Below, piece by piece: positions 8,788 to 17,332 of a stretch of DNA of 64,000 bases (positions within the stretch are counted from its first letter, which is position 1; each line of letters begins with the position of its first letter). The notes under the pieces were generated by a model. That model saw only the letters and a program-made list of their open reading frames with translations, was not told where the DNA came from and ran no database searches. The stretch is from Devosia sp. SL43. GTDB lineage: Bacteria; Pseudomonadota; Alphaproteobacteria; Rhizobiales; Devosiaceae. The position numbers were made by a program, and so were the translations under genes. The stretch lies in assembly GCF_021729885.1 (NCBI RefSeq), contig NZ_CP063401.1, positions 1,984,001-2,048,000 on the forward strand, given 5' to 3'.

Positions 8788-9656
8788 CGCGCGGCCTTTC
8801 CGAACAGGCCCTGCGGCCGCACCACGAGCACGGCGAGGAAGATGAGATAGGTGGCTGCCAGTGTCAGGCCGGGATCGATGAAGCTGGCGACCAGCGTCTC
8901 GACCAATCCCAGGATAAGCCCGGCTGCGAGTGCCCCCATGATGTTGCCGACGCCGCCCATGATGACCACGATCAACGCCTTCATGGTGAAAATCACGCCC
9001 ATAGTGGCCGAGAAGGTGAGATACATCGAAACCACGACGCCACCCGCGGCCGCTAGCGCGCCGCCGATGGCGAAGGCAAAGCGAGCGACGCTGTCAACAT
9101 TGATGCCGACCAGCGGCGCCGAGGCCGGATTGGAAGCGACAGCCCGGATGACGGTTCCGAAGCGGGTACGGGTCAGAACGAGCCACAGGCCAAGCCCGAA
9201 GGTGATGGCCAGACCGAAAGCGAGCAGGCGATTGGCGGCGATGGTGGTGCCCAGGATATCGACCGGCACGGCCATGTAACTGTAGCTCATGAAGCCGGAG
9301 CCGAAGATCACCAGCGCCACGCCCTGGATGACAAAGAGCAGCCCGAATGTGGCAAGGATCGAGTCGCCCTCGAGCCGTCCCCGATCCCGCGAGCGGCGGG
9401 CCAGCGGTTGCAACATCACGGCATAGATCAGCCAGCTCAGCGCAAAACCGGCGGGAATGACGATCAGCATGCCGAGCAGGGGATTGATGCCGAGCGCCGT
9501 GAACAGCACGAAAGCACCGAAGCTGGCTGATATGATGATGTCGCCATAGGCCAGGTTCATGATGCGTGCGACGCCATATTGCAGCGTCAGGCCCATAGCG
9601 ACCAGAGCATAGGTGCCCCCGAGGATGAGGCCGGTAAGAATGGCGCTGAAGAGCAT
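8784..9656 (-). CDS. livH: Branched-chain-type ABC importer permease, LivH family
   Basis: A 290-residue permease. The chosen ATG at 9656 gives the typical N-terminus (MLFSAILTGLILGGTYALVA) followed by G-L-T-L-Q-Y-G-V-A-R-I-M-N-L-A-Y-G, the standard LivH start; the open frame extends 33 codons upstream without family similarity. The coupling loop is R-A-V-A-S-N-P-A-S-A-P-L-V-G-I-N, and a G-G-V-G-N-I-M-G-A segment lies near the end. It follows the binding-protein gene after a spacer with a stem-loop. Confidence 0.9.
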   Translation of the reverse strand: MLFSAILTGLILGGTYALVAMGLTLQYGVARIMNLAYGDIIISASFGAFVLFTALGINPLLGMLIVIPAGFALSWLIYAVMLQPLARRSRDRGRLEGDSILATFGLLFVIQGVALVIFGSGFMSYSYMAVPVDILGTTIAANRLLAFGLAITFGLGLWLVLTRTRFGTVIRAVASNPASAPLVGINVDSVARFAFAIGGALAAAGGVVVSMYLTFSATMGVIFTMKALIVVIMGGVGNIMGALAAGLILGLVETLVASFIDPGLTLAATYLIFLAVLVVRPQGLFGKAAR

Positions 9657-9814
9657 GGGCGCTCCGGTCAAGAGGAATTGCAGTTTGGCCCGAAGCCGTG
9701 GGCCCTTCACAACCTGTCCCTTTGGGGGAGAGATTGATCGCCTTCGGTCGCGCAACTGCCTTTACGAGGTGAGGTGCTTGTTCAAGGCCCCTCACCCGTC
9801 GGCTTTGCCGCTGG

Positions 9815-9834
9815 CCTCTCCCGAAAGGGAGAGG
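9815..9834 (-). terminator. Stem-loop between the binding-protein gene and livH
   Basis: A perfect 8-bp stem with a four-base loop (CCTCTCCC, GAAA, GGGAGAGG on the plus strand) lies 12 bases past the binding-protein stop. There is no long T-run, so it may stabilise the binding-protein mRNA or attenuate rather than fully terminate. The flanking CCCCTCACCC stretch resembles dispersed intergenic repeats common in this order. Confidence 0.5.
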
Positions 9835-9846
9835 TGAAAAAGCTAC

Positions 9847-11082
9847 CTAGGCCGCCGGCACCCAGGCTTGCTTCGGCACGACAGGCTCGCGGCTGCCGTC
9901 GCGCTCGGTGTGGGCTAGGCCGACGAACTTGCCGTCCTGCCACTGACCAACCGTCCAGAGCGAGCGCAGCTGGTTGTCGACCAATTTCACCTTGCCGATG
10001 ATGGTATCGAATTCGCCGCTGGAGATTTCGGCGGAGATGGCTTCGCGGTCGATGTCGCCAACGCGCTCGATGGCTTGCTGCAGGATTTCGAGGCTCGCAT
10101 AGGTGATTGCGCTGGCCCAGCTGTCAGGTGCCTGGCCGTTGAGCGCCGTATGCCGTTCGAAATAGGCGGCAAGCGCTTCACTGTCGGGATCGATGCCGCC
10201 AATGCCCATGACGCCATTGTGGTTCGGCCCGGCAATGCCCGGATAGATCGGGAAGGCGGTGCCGACGCCGAGATAGAACACTTTCGGGCTGAAATTGGCG
10301 ACCACCGACTGCTGGGTCAGCGCAAATGTATCGGGCGGATAGGAGAAGGCAATGAAGGTGTCGACGCCCAGCCCCGCAACCTCGTTGATAACAGGGGCAA
10401 AGTCCGAAGTGCCCAACGGATAGGTCTTGTCATAAACCAGCTCGAACCCCGCCTCGGTGAAGGCGGGCGTCGCGGCCTTGGATAGATCGATGCCGAAGCC
10501 GTCGGCGACCGACGCAATGGCCACCTTGTTGTTGATGGTGCCGACGTCGCGCTGCTTGACCAGAAGGGCAACTAGGGCTTCGGCATAGTCGTGGCCGCCG
10601 CCCAGCATCCAAAAACTGTGCTTCCAGCGCTGCACCAGGTCAGGTGCCATATCCGTTACGGCGGTTCCCGCCAGTTGCGGGTAGCCGAAACGGTCGAAGG
10701 TGGGGCCGGAAGCGAGGTTGGCGCCCGTGCCCCAGGTCGGCAGGATCAGGTCGACATTGTCCTGTGTAGCCAGGCGCTCGATAGCGCGTACGGTTTCCTC
10801 GGCGGTCGAGCGATCATCATATTCGGTGACTTCAAGCGGCAGGGTGACGCCAAGCTTGCTGAGCGTGACGCCGCCAGCCTTGTTCACGTCATCGACCCAC
10901 AGCAGGTAGTTGGGCGTCGTCGAGATGCCGGCGCCAGCCGCGTTTGGGCCGGTCTTGGAAATGGCGTAGCCTATACGGATGGCCGTGCGGCCCTGCGCAA
11001 GGACCGGTAGGCCCGACAGGGCCGTGGCCAGGGCGCTGACGCCCATGCCCTGCAAGACGGTTCTGCGACTGATAGTGGTCAT
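9847..11082 (-). CDS. Periplasmic binding protein of the Liv-type importer (Peripla_BP_6), Tat-type signal
   Basis: A 411-residue LivK-like binding protein. The N-terminus has a twin-arginine signal (SRRTVLQ followed by a hydrophobic stretch ending GLPVLAQG near residue 31), so it is probably exported folded. The mature domain begins T-A-I-R-I-G-Y-A-I-S-K-T-G-P-N-A-A-G, the usual first strand and ligand loop. It heads the minus-strand operon livH-livM-livG-livF-aldehyde dehydrogenase. Liv-type importers with Tat-exported binding proteins often take aromatic or other non-amino-acid ligands, which fits the downstream aldehyde dehydrogenase; the ligand is inferred only. Confidence 0.9.
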   Translation of the reverse strand: MTTISRRTVLQGMGVSALATALSGLPVLAQGRTAIRIGYAISKTGPNAAGAGISTTPNYLLWVDDVNKAGGVTLSKLGVTLPLEVTEYDDRSTAEETVRAIERLATQDNVDLILPTWGTGANLASGPTFDRFGYPQLAGTAVTDMAPDLVQRWKHSFWMLGGGHDYAEALVALLVKQRDVGTINNKVAIASVADGFGIDLSKAATPAFTEAGFELVYDKTYPLGTSDFAPVINEVAGLGVDTFIAFSYPPDTFALTQQSVVANFSPKVFYLGVGTAFPIYPGIAGPNHNGVMGIGGIDPDSEALAAYFERHTALNGQAPDSWASAITYASLEILQQAIERVGDIDREAISAEISSGEFDTIIGKVKLVDNQLRSLWTVGQWQDGKFVGLAHTERDGSREPVVPKQAWVPAA

Positions 11083-11268
11083 AGCTTCCTCCTCCTGCCC
11101 GACGCTGCGGGCGCTCCCAGATGCGGCTCCGGCTGCGACCTTGTTTGGTCCTTTGCTGTCCGGCTCCGTCCTTGCCTGAACGGTAGAGCGCCACGCGACC
11201 CACGAAAATAGACATTAGAGAGAGATAAATGTACTTTACAGGCCCGTTTCAGGGGATTCGGCACCAAA
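11083..11268. promoter_or_regulatory. Divergent promoter region of the liv-like operon and the araC-type gene
   Basis: A 186-base divergent spacer between the binding-protein gene and the AraC-type regulator. The minus-strand gene has AGGAGGAAG just before its ATG. An AT-richer stretch near 11210-11235 is the likely core promoter area. The arrangement suggests the regulator binds here, but I could not define a direct-repeat operator. Confidence 0.5.
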
Positions 11269-12162
11269 GTGGACCAGCAGATGATCGCCTTGCCGGGCCC
11301 CGGGCTGGCGCAGGACGTCGAGGTGGCTGACATAGGCGGATCGCTGTCCGCCGCGGAGTGGGACTTTCCCGCCGCCAAGGCGCGGCTTGGCGCGCACAGC
11401 TTCGTGCTCGCTTCGGGTCGCGGCATGGTGCGGCTCGGCAGCACAGTGGCCCCGATCGAGGCGCCTTGCGTTATCTGGCTGCCCAGCGGCGTAACGGGCA
11501 GCGTGCAGCTGGAGGCAGGCGCGCGGGGCGTGGCGATGACGGTGTCCGATGCCGCGCTGGGACGCGTCGTTCCAGCCAGTTCGATCGCCGGGCCGCTGCG
11601 GCAGGCCATTGATCGGCCGCTGCTGGGCATCCGCATCGACGCGGCAGCTGCGCGGGCGACCATCCGCGACCTTGAGGACATGCGCCGCGAAGCCCTCGAA
11701 GAATTGCCCGGCATGCGCGAAGCAATAATGAGCCGGCTATGCCTCGTGTTGATCGCCTTCTGGCGGCTGGGCGGGGTGGCGACGCAGCAACAGGCATCCC
11801 CGCGCGTGCTGGTGCAGAGCTTCATACAATTGGTGGAGCTCAATGCCCGCGCGCAGTGGCGGATGGCAGACTATGCAGGTGCCATGGGCATCTCCACCGA
11901 CCGCCTGAACTCGGCGATACGCCGCGCCACTGGCAAGTCGCCGCTGGAGCTTGTGCATGGCCGGCTCTTGGAGGACGCGGAGAGCCTGTTGGAGCGCTCA
12001 GCGCTGCAGGTCAGCGAGATCGCCGATGCGCTCGGCTTTCGAGACGCCGGCTACTTCAACCGCTTCTTCTCTCGGCTCAAGGGCATCTCTCCCGGACGCT
12101 ACCGGCAGCAGATGCAGCGGCTGCGGGCCGGGCGCGACGGCTCCTATGCGGCTTGGCCGTGA
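11269..12162 (+). CDS. AraC-family transcriptional regulator
   Basis: A 297-residue regulator with a cupin-like N-terminal sensor half (G-M-V-R-L-G-S-T-V-A-P-I-E-A-P-C-V-I-W-L-P-S-G) and a C-terminal double helix-turn-helix. The first HTH is around M-G-I-S-T-D-R-L-N-S-A-I-R-R-A-T-G-K-S-P. The second is around L-Q-V-S-E-I-A-D-A-L-G-F-R-D-A-G-Y-F-N-R-F-F, with the P-G-R-Y-R ending. The start is GTG at 11269 or ATG at 11281. Being divergent from the Liv-type operon, it is the probable activator of that operon. Confidence 0.9.
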   Translation: MDQQMIALPGPGLAQDVEVADIGGSLSAAEWDFPAAKARLGAHSFVLASGRGMVRLGSTVAPIEAPCVIWLPSGVTGSVQLEAGARGVAMTVSDAALGRVVPASSIAGPLRQAIDRPLLGIRIDAAAARATIRDLEDMRREALEELPGMREAIMSRLCLVLIAFWRLGGVATQQQASPRVLVQSFIQLVELNARAQWRMADYAGAMGISTDRLNSAIRRATGKSPLELVHGRLLEDAESLLERSALQVSEIADALGFRDAGYFNRFFSRLKGISPGRYRQQMQRLRAGRDGSYAAWP

Positions 12163-12317
12163 TGGTCTCCACACCAGTAAGATGCTCGCAGATCGCATAA
12201 CGGCGTTTGCGGTCTCTCAAGTGTCTGCTTTCGGCCCGAGGCTGTGTGAGAACTCGCGGCAGGTTCTCGCCTGAGCGGGGTGCATGGATCAGAGGGACCT
12301 GTTCATTCCCTTGTCGC

Positions 12318-12461
12318 CTAGAGGATTGGGCCGACGCCGGCGACCGCGATGGCGCGCTTGATGTTGTCGGCCAGGACCGCCAGGCCGGCTTCGGTGGCGA
12401 CGTTTTTTGAGCCTGCGCGTTCGGAAGTGGGTTGCGGCGGTCGATTGCTTGGGGGACTCAT
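12318..12461 (-). pseudogene. Remnant of a DDE transposase C-terminus (IS1182-like)
   Basis: A 47-codon frame ends in K-N-V-A-T-E-A-G-L-A-V-L-A-D-N-I-K-R-A-I-A-V-A-G-V, which matches the conserved last helix of IS1182-type DDE transposases (pattern VATE-x-x-L-x-V-L-A-x-N-x-x-R). Nothing upstream continues a transposase, so only the 3' end of an insertion sequence survives. Its first codons overlap the EamA gene stop (ATGA), probably by chance. A possible old terminal repeat (ctttcggcccgaggctgtgt) lies at about 12228-12247. Confidence 0.65.
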
Positions 12462-13336
12462 GTTGCTTCTTGCGGCTGTGGCGGAGTTGCCTGTCCGAAC
12501 AGGATCGCCAGCAGGCCGATCAGCGCAACAAGAGCGCCCAGCAGCATCCGCAGGTCAAACGTTTCACCCAGCAGCACAACGCCCATGGCGATGCTCATCA
12601 GCGGCATCATCAGCCCCAGCGGCGCTACCAGGCTGGCTGGGTAGCGCTGCAGCACGCGGAAATAGGCAGTGTGGGCGACAATGGTAACGATGGCTACCGA
12701 AAAGGCAAGGCCGACCCAGAACGGCCAGCCAGCATCGATGCCGCCCTGCCATTGGCCGTGCTCGGCAAACAGTGAGAGGCCCATCAGTGGCGGGAACGAG
12801 GCAAGCGCCACCCAGGCCTGCATGCGCAGCGGCCGGATTGGGCCGTAGCGCTTGAGCAAAATGGAACCGAGGGCGAGCGCTGCGGCCGAAACAAAAGCGA
12901 AGAGCAGGCCGATGATGGTGGACTGCCCTTCCGGTTCCCACATTACGATGATGACGCCGCAGAAAGCCAGCGCGATGCCGGCCGCCCGCCGCCAGCTGAC
13001 CCTTTCGTAAAGGATGAGCACCGAGAGGATAGCCGTCAGAGGGATCGAGAGTTGCAGCACGATGGAGACGCTGGCCGTCGAGGCGGCGTTGAGGGCGAGG
13101 AACATCAGGCCAAAATGCATCGCGCCCAGCAGCGCGCCGATGATGATTACCGGCAAGGTCGGCCTGGGCAACGGACGCAGCAGCGGCGCCAGGATCAGCG
13201 CAACCAGGCCGAAGCGGGCAGCGGCGTAGTAAATCGGGCCAATGTTGAACATCGTAAAGAGCGCACGGCTGACCACCAGGTTGGCAGCCCAGATGAAGCA
13301 GACGCCAGCAAAGATGAGAAAGTCGCGCAGGCGCAT
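12458..13336 (-). CDS. EamA-family (DMT) transporter, metabolite exporter type
   Basis: A 292-residue inner-membrane protein with ten predicted hydrophobic helices made of two EamA repeats: residues about 5-130, beginning F-L-I-F-A-G-V-C-F-I-W-A-A-N, and about 145-285. The signature E-R-V-S-W-R-R-A-A-G and the second-repeat L-G-E-T-F-D-L-R are in their usual places at the ends of helices 4 and 9. Substrates in this family range from amino acids to nucleotides, so none is assigned. It lies 21 bases past the stop of the peptide-importer ATPase and could be the last gene of that operon. Confidence 0.88.
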   Translation of the reverse strand: MRLRDFLIFAGVCFIWAANLVVSRALFTMFNIGPIYYAAARFGLVALILAPLLRPLPRPTLPVIIIGALLGAMHFGLMFLALNAASTASVSIVLQLSIPLTAILSVLILYERVSWRRAAGIALAFCGVIIVMWEPEGQSTIIGLLFAFVSAAALALGSILLKRYGPIRPLRMQAWVALASFPPLMGLSLFAEHGQWQGGIDAGWPFWVGLAFSVAIVTIVAHTAYFRVLQRYPASLVAPLGLMMPLMSIAMGVVLLGETFDLRMLLGALVALIGLLAILFGQATPPQPQEAT

Positions 13337-13357
13337 GGGTGAATTGACCAGATGAAA

Positions 13358-14368
13358 TCAGTTGGCCGGCGCGGTTTCCAGCGTCGGGAAGTGGCAGGCG
13401 ACGCGCTGGCTTGGGGAAATCTCGCGCAACGCCGGCACCTTGCTCGCACAAAGCGACTGTGCCTTCCAGCAGCGGGTGCTGAAATGGCAGCCGCTGGGCG
13501 GGTTGAGCGGGCTGGGAAGATCGCCCGAGAGGACGATGCGGCTGCGCTTGCGCTCGGCGATCGGATCGGGCAGCGGCACGGCGGAAAGTAGCGCCAGCGT
13601 ATAGGGATGCTGCGGCGCATGGAACAGTTGCCGGGCCGGGGCGATCTCAACGATACGGCCCAGATACATCACCCCGATCAGGTGGGAGATGTGGCGTACC
13701 ACGCCCAGATCGTGGGCGATGAACAGATAGGCGATGCCGAGCCGCTGTTGCAGTGACTTGAGCAGGTTCAGCACGCCGGCCTGGATGGAGACATCCAACG
13801 CCGAGACCGGCTCGTCGAGCACGATGACCTTCGGCTCGAGCGCGATGGCCCGGGCGATGCCGATGCGCTGGCGCTGCCCGCCGGACAGTTCGTGCGGCCA
13901 GCGATCGGCGACGTCCTGCGGCAGTTGCACCAGCTCGATCAGTTCGCGCACGCGCTCGGCGACCTGACGCCTCGGGAGGCGGGCGAGACGCAGGGATTCG
14001 GCGAGGATGTCGCTGATGCGCATGCGCGGATGGAGCGAGGCCAGCGGGTCCTGAAAGACGATCTGGATGTCGCGGCGCAACTGGCGCATCTCGGCTGGCG
14101 AGGCAGCGAGCAGGTCACGTCCGGCAAGCTTGACCTGGCCTTCGGTGGGATCGATGAGCCGCATGATGCAGCGGCCGAGGGTGGACTTGCCGCAGCCGGA
14201 TTCCCCGACGAGGCCAAAGGTCTCGCCACGATTGATGGCGAAGGACACGCCGGAGACGGCGCGGACGTAGTCGGTCGGCGCGTTGAGGATGCCGCCGCGC
14301 ACCGGGAAGTCCTTGACGACGCCATCCACTTCCAGAATCGGGCCGTCGAATGGGGTGAGCGCGTTCAT
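13358..14368 (-). CDS. Peptide-type ABC importer ATPase (DppF/OppF type)
   Basis: A 336-residue ATPase whose ATG overlaps the upstream ATPase stop (ATGA); a 19-codon extension upstream is not family-like. It has Walker [10 protein letters not shown], signature [14 protein letters not shown], Walker [13 protein letters not shown], and the C-terminal oligopeptide-transporter extension with a Cys-rich segment ([11 protein letters not shown]-x-x-C) that in some DppF/OppF proteins binds an iron-sulfur cluster. It is a subunit of the second peptide-type importer. Confidence 0.92.
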   Translation of the reverse strand: MNALTPFDGPILEVDGVVKDFPVRGGILNAPTDYVRAVSGVSFAINRGETFGLVGESGCGKSTLGRCIMRLIDPTEGQVKLAGRDLLAASPAEMRQLRRDIQIVFQDPLASLHPRMRISDILAESLRLARLPRRQVAERVRELIELVQLPQDVADRWPHELSGGQRQRIGIARAIALEPKVIVLDEPVSALDVSIQAGVLNLLKSLQQRLGIAYLFIAHDLGVVRHISHLIGVMYLGRIVEIAPARQLFHAPQHPYTLALLSAVPLPDPIAERKRSRIVLSGDLPSPLNPPSGCHFSTRCWKAQSLCASKVPALREISPSQRVACHFPTLETAPAN

Positions 14369-15390
14369 GGCATCGCCTCCAGAACCTTGGCTTGCAGCGG
14401 CAGCAGCAGGTCGGCGAAATGGCAAGCGCTGAGCGTGGCCTCGGCGGGGCGCAGAGCTGGATCGTCGGTCGCGCAGATGGCCTGGGCGCTCGTGCAGCGC
14501 GGGTGAAAGGCGCAGCCAGCGGGACGCGCCCAGATCGAAGGCGGCGTGCCTTCGATGGGCGTGAGGTTTTCGCCATCGTCTTCGATGTTGGGCATGGCAC
14601 GGAGCAGGCCGCGGGTATAGGGGTGGCGGGTGCGATAGAAGATGTCCTCCACCTGCCCACGCTCGACGATGCGGCCACCATACATCACCGCGATCTCGTC
14701 GGCAGAGCCGGCAACGACGCCCAGATCATGGGTAATCAGCACGAGGCCTATGCCGAGATCCTCGCGCAGCTTTTGCAGCAAATCGAGGATCTGCGCCTGC
14801 ACCGTGACATCCAGCGCTGTGGTCGGTTCGTCGGCGATCAGCAGTTCGGGGCTGTTGGCGATAGCCATGGCGATCATTGCGCGCTGGCGCATGCCGCCGG
14901 AAAACTCGTGCGGGTACTGGCTGACGCGGCGCTTCGGCTGGGGGATGGCGACGGAATCGAGCAGGTGTTCGGCGCGTTCGAGGCCCTGCTTCTTGCTGAC
15001 GGTTACATCGTGCAGCCGCACGGCTTCGGCGATCTGTTCGCCGATGGTGAGCACCGGATTGAAGGCGGTCAGAGGGTCCTGGAAGATGACGCCGATCTGC
15101 TTGCCGCGAATGCGGCGGATATCTTCGGGCGCCATGCCGACCAGTTCGCGGCCGCGAAACTTGGCGCTGCCGGTGACCAGCGAGCCACCGGGCAGCAATT
15201 GCAACAGTGCCATCATCGAAACGGATTTGCCCGATCCGGATTCACCGACAATGCCAAGAACCTTGCCAGGCTGCAGCGTCAGATCAATGCCGCGCACGGC
15301 CTCGGCATAGCCGTTCGTGCCACGGAAGCTGGCGCGCAGGCCGGTGATTTCGAGCAGTGGCGGCTGGGCGAGCTTGGGATCGTGCAGCAT
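14365..15390 (-). CDS. Peptide-type ABC importer ATPase (DppD/OppD type)
   Basis: A 341-residue ATPase partner of the preceding DppF-type protein. Walker A is GESGSGKS, the signature is [14 protein letters not shown], and Walker B is [12 protein letters not shown]. The C-terminal extension carries a Cys-containing segment ([15 protein letters not shown]), as in peptide-importer ATPases. It starts one base after the stop of the DppC-type permease gene. Confidence 0.92.
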   Translation of the reverse strand: MLHDPKLAQPPLLEITGLRASFRGTNGYAEAVRGIDLTLQPGKVLGIVGESGSGKSVSMMALLQLLPGGSLVTGSAKFRGRELVGMAPEDIRRIRGKQIGVIFQDPLTAFNPVLTIGEQIAEAVRLHDVTVSKKQGLERAEHLLDSVAIPQPKRRVSQYPHEFSGGMRQRAMIAMAIANSPELLIADEPTTALDVTVQAQILDLLQKLREDLGIGLVLITHDLGVVAGSADEIAVMYGGRIVERGQVEDIFYRTRHPYTRGLLRAMPNIEDDGENLTPIEGTPPSIWARPAGCAFHPRCTSAQAICATDDPALRPAEATLSACHFADLLLPLQAKVLEAMP

Positions 15391-15391
15391 G

Positions 15392-16300
15392 TCAGCGTTC
15401 CCGTGTATCGAGGAGATCGCGCAGGCCGTCGCCGAGAAAACTGCAAGCGAGCACGACCGTCAGGATGGCGACGCCCGGCCCGAGTGCAATCCACCAGTTG
15501 TAGAACTTGGAAGCGCCCTCCGAGATCATGCTGCCCCATTCTGGGCTGGGCGGCGTGGCGCCGAGGCCGATGAAACTGAGGGAGGCGGCGAGCAGCACGA
15601 CCTGGCCGAAATCCATGGTGGCGTTGACCAAAGTCGGGGTCCAGCATAGCGGCATGATGTGCTTGGTGAGTATCCGGAATGGCCCAGCCCCGCCGGCGAT
15701 GGCGGCTTCGACATGCTCCCGCTCGCGCACTTCGAGCACCTGGGCGCGCATGAGCCGGGCATAGATGGGCCACCAGACGATGACCATTGCAATGGCAGCG
15801 TTGGTAAGGCCCGGCCCCAGCGCGGCCGAGATGGTCATGGCCAGGAGGATCGGTGGGAACGACACCGTGATATCGACGGCGCGCATGACAAAGCCATCGA
15901 GCCAGCCGCCGACATAGCCGGCAATGGCACCGAGGATAGAGCCGATGGCAACGGCCGCCGCCACCACTCCGATGGAGATCGGCACGGAGAAGGTGGCGCC
16001 ATGCAGCGTGCGCGAGAGCACGTCGCGGGCCAGCGCATCAGTGCCAAGCCAATGCTCAAAGCTCGGCTCCTGCAGCCGCTTGCCAGCCATGGCCAGCGGA
16101 TTGGACAGACCCCAGAACTGCACAGTGGCGGCGCACACAACCCAGAACAGGATGACTGCCGCGCCGAGGATCGCCGTGGGCGGCAGTTTGCGGAAGAGTT
16201 GAACGGCCACAGACCAGCGTGACTGGCGCTTGTGCCGAAGCACCGGCGGTGCGAGCGGGCGGGCGGTGGTGAGGGGATCGAGTTCGGCCAGGTCTGTCAT
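15392..16300 (-). CDS. Peptide-type ABC importer permease (DppC/OppC type)
   Basis: A 302-residue permease with a cytoplasmic N-terminus of about 35 residues and six hydrophobic segments. It has the DppC marker H-W-L-G-T-D-A-L-A-R-D-V-L-S-R after the first segment, an EAA loop (E-A-A-I-A-G-G-A-G) and the family ending LGDGLRDLLDTRER. It lies four bases after the DppB-type gene and forms the channel with it. Confidence 0.92.
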   Translation of the reverse strand: MTDLAELDPLTTARPLAPPVLRHKRQSRWSVAVQLFRKLPPTAILGAAVILFWVVCAATVQFWGLSNPLAMAGKRLQEPSFEHWLGTDALARDVLSRTLHGATFSVPISIGVVAAAVAIGSILGAIAGYVGGWLDGFVMRAVDITVSFPPILLAMTISAALGPGLTNAAIAMVIVWWPIYARLMRAQVLEVREREHVEAAIAGGAGPFRILTKHIMPLCWTPTLVNATMDFGQVVLLAASLSFIGLGATPPSPEWGSMISEGASKFYNWWIALGPGVAILTVVLACSFLGDGLRDLLDTRER

Positions 16301-16304
16301 CGAC

Positions 16305-17321
16305 CTATCCTTCCAGCTTTACGCGCGGATTGGCGAAGGCATAGGCGATGTCGGTGAGCAGATTGGCCAGCAGGAACGCGACGGCGCCGACCAGCGTCAC
16401 CCCGACGATGGCTGGATAGTCGAGCGAACGCGCTGCCGAAACGGCGTAAGAGCCGATGCCGGGCCAGGAGAAAATAGTCTCGGTCAGCACCGCGCCGGTG
16501 ATGAGATAGGCGAAGGTGAAGCCCAGGATGGTGAGCGCCGGGATCAAGGCGTTGCGCAAGGCATGGTGTATCAGCACCACATTTTCCGGCGCGCCCTTGG
16601 CTCGCGCGGTGCGGATATAGTCCATGTTCATCGCTTCGAGGAGGCTCGAGCGGATCAGGCGCGTAACGATGCCGGTGACAGACCAGCCGAGTACGAAAGC
16701 GGGCAGGATCAGGTGGCCGAGCGCCTCGAGAAACAGCGGCACGTTGCCCGCCAACAGGCTATCGACAGTGAAGAAGCCAGTGATACCGGGCGGGGGATCG
16801 GTGCGGGCATCGAGCCTGCCGGGCCCGGAGACCCAGCCCAGCTTGACCGAGAAGATGAAAAGCAGGATCAGGCCGGACCAGAAGACCGGCACTGAGGAAC
16901 CGATAAGCGCGAAGATGCGGGCTGCGCTGTCGGTCACGGTGTTCTTGAAGCGGGCGGCGAGCAGGCCCAGGCCGATGCCGGAGGTGCAGCCGAAGATCAT
17001 GGCCGCCACCACGAGCTCAATCGTGGCCGGCAGGCGCTCGGCAATGTCGGTGCTGACGGGGCGGCGTGTGCCGAAGGAGGTGCCAAGATCGCCCTGGATC
17101 AGGTGGCCCATATAGATCAGGTACCGTTCGGGAAGCGAGCGATCGAGGCCCCATTGGGCCTTGACCGTGGCGACCACCTCCGCGTTGGACATCATCCGTT
17201 CGGGGATGAGGGCCGAAAGGGGATCGCCCTTGGTGATCTGCGACAACAGGAAGACGACACTGGCTATCCCCAGGAGCAGGAGCGGCATGGCCACCATGCG
17301 GCGCAAGAGATAGCCCAGCAT
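16305..17321 (-). CDS. Peptide-type ABC importer permease (DppB/OppB type)
   Basis: A 338-residue permease beginning MLGYLLRRMVAMPLLLLGIA, the classic DppB start, with G-D-L-G-T-S near residue 75, an EAA loop with Y-I-R-T-A-R-A-K-G-A, PGIGSYAV, and an ending with A-F-A-N-P-R-V-K-L-E-G. It follows the binding-protein gene by 11 bases. Confidence 0.92.
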   Translation of the reverse strand: MLGYLLRRMVAMPLLLLGIASVVFLLSQITKGDPLSALIPERMMSNAEVVATVKAQWGLDRSLPERYLIYMGHLIQGDLGTSFGTRRPVSTDIAERLPATIELVVAAMIFGCTSGIGLGLLAARFKNTVTDSAARIFALIGSSVPVFWSGLILLFIFSVKLGWVSGPGRLDARTDPPPGITGFFTVDSLLAGNVPLFLEALGHLILPAFVLGWSVTGIVTRLIRSSLLEAMNMDYIRTARAKGAPENVVLIHHALRNALIPALTILGFTFAYLITGAVLTETIFSWPGIGSYAVSAARSLDYPAIVGVTLVGAVAFLLANLLTDIAYAFANPRVKLEG

Positions 17322-17332
17322 CGGTCAGCTTC

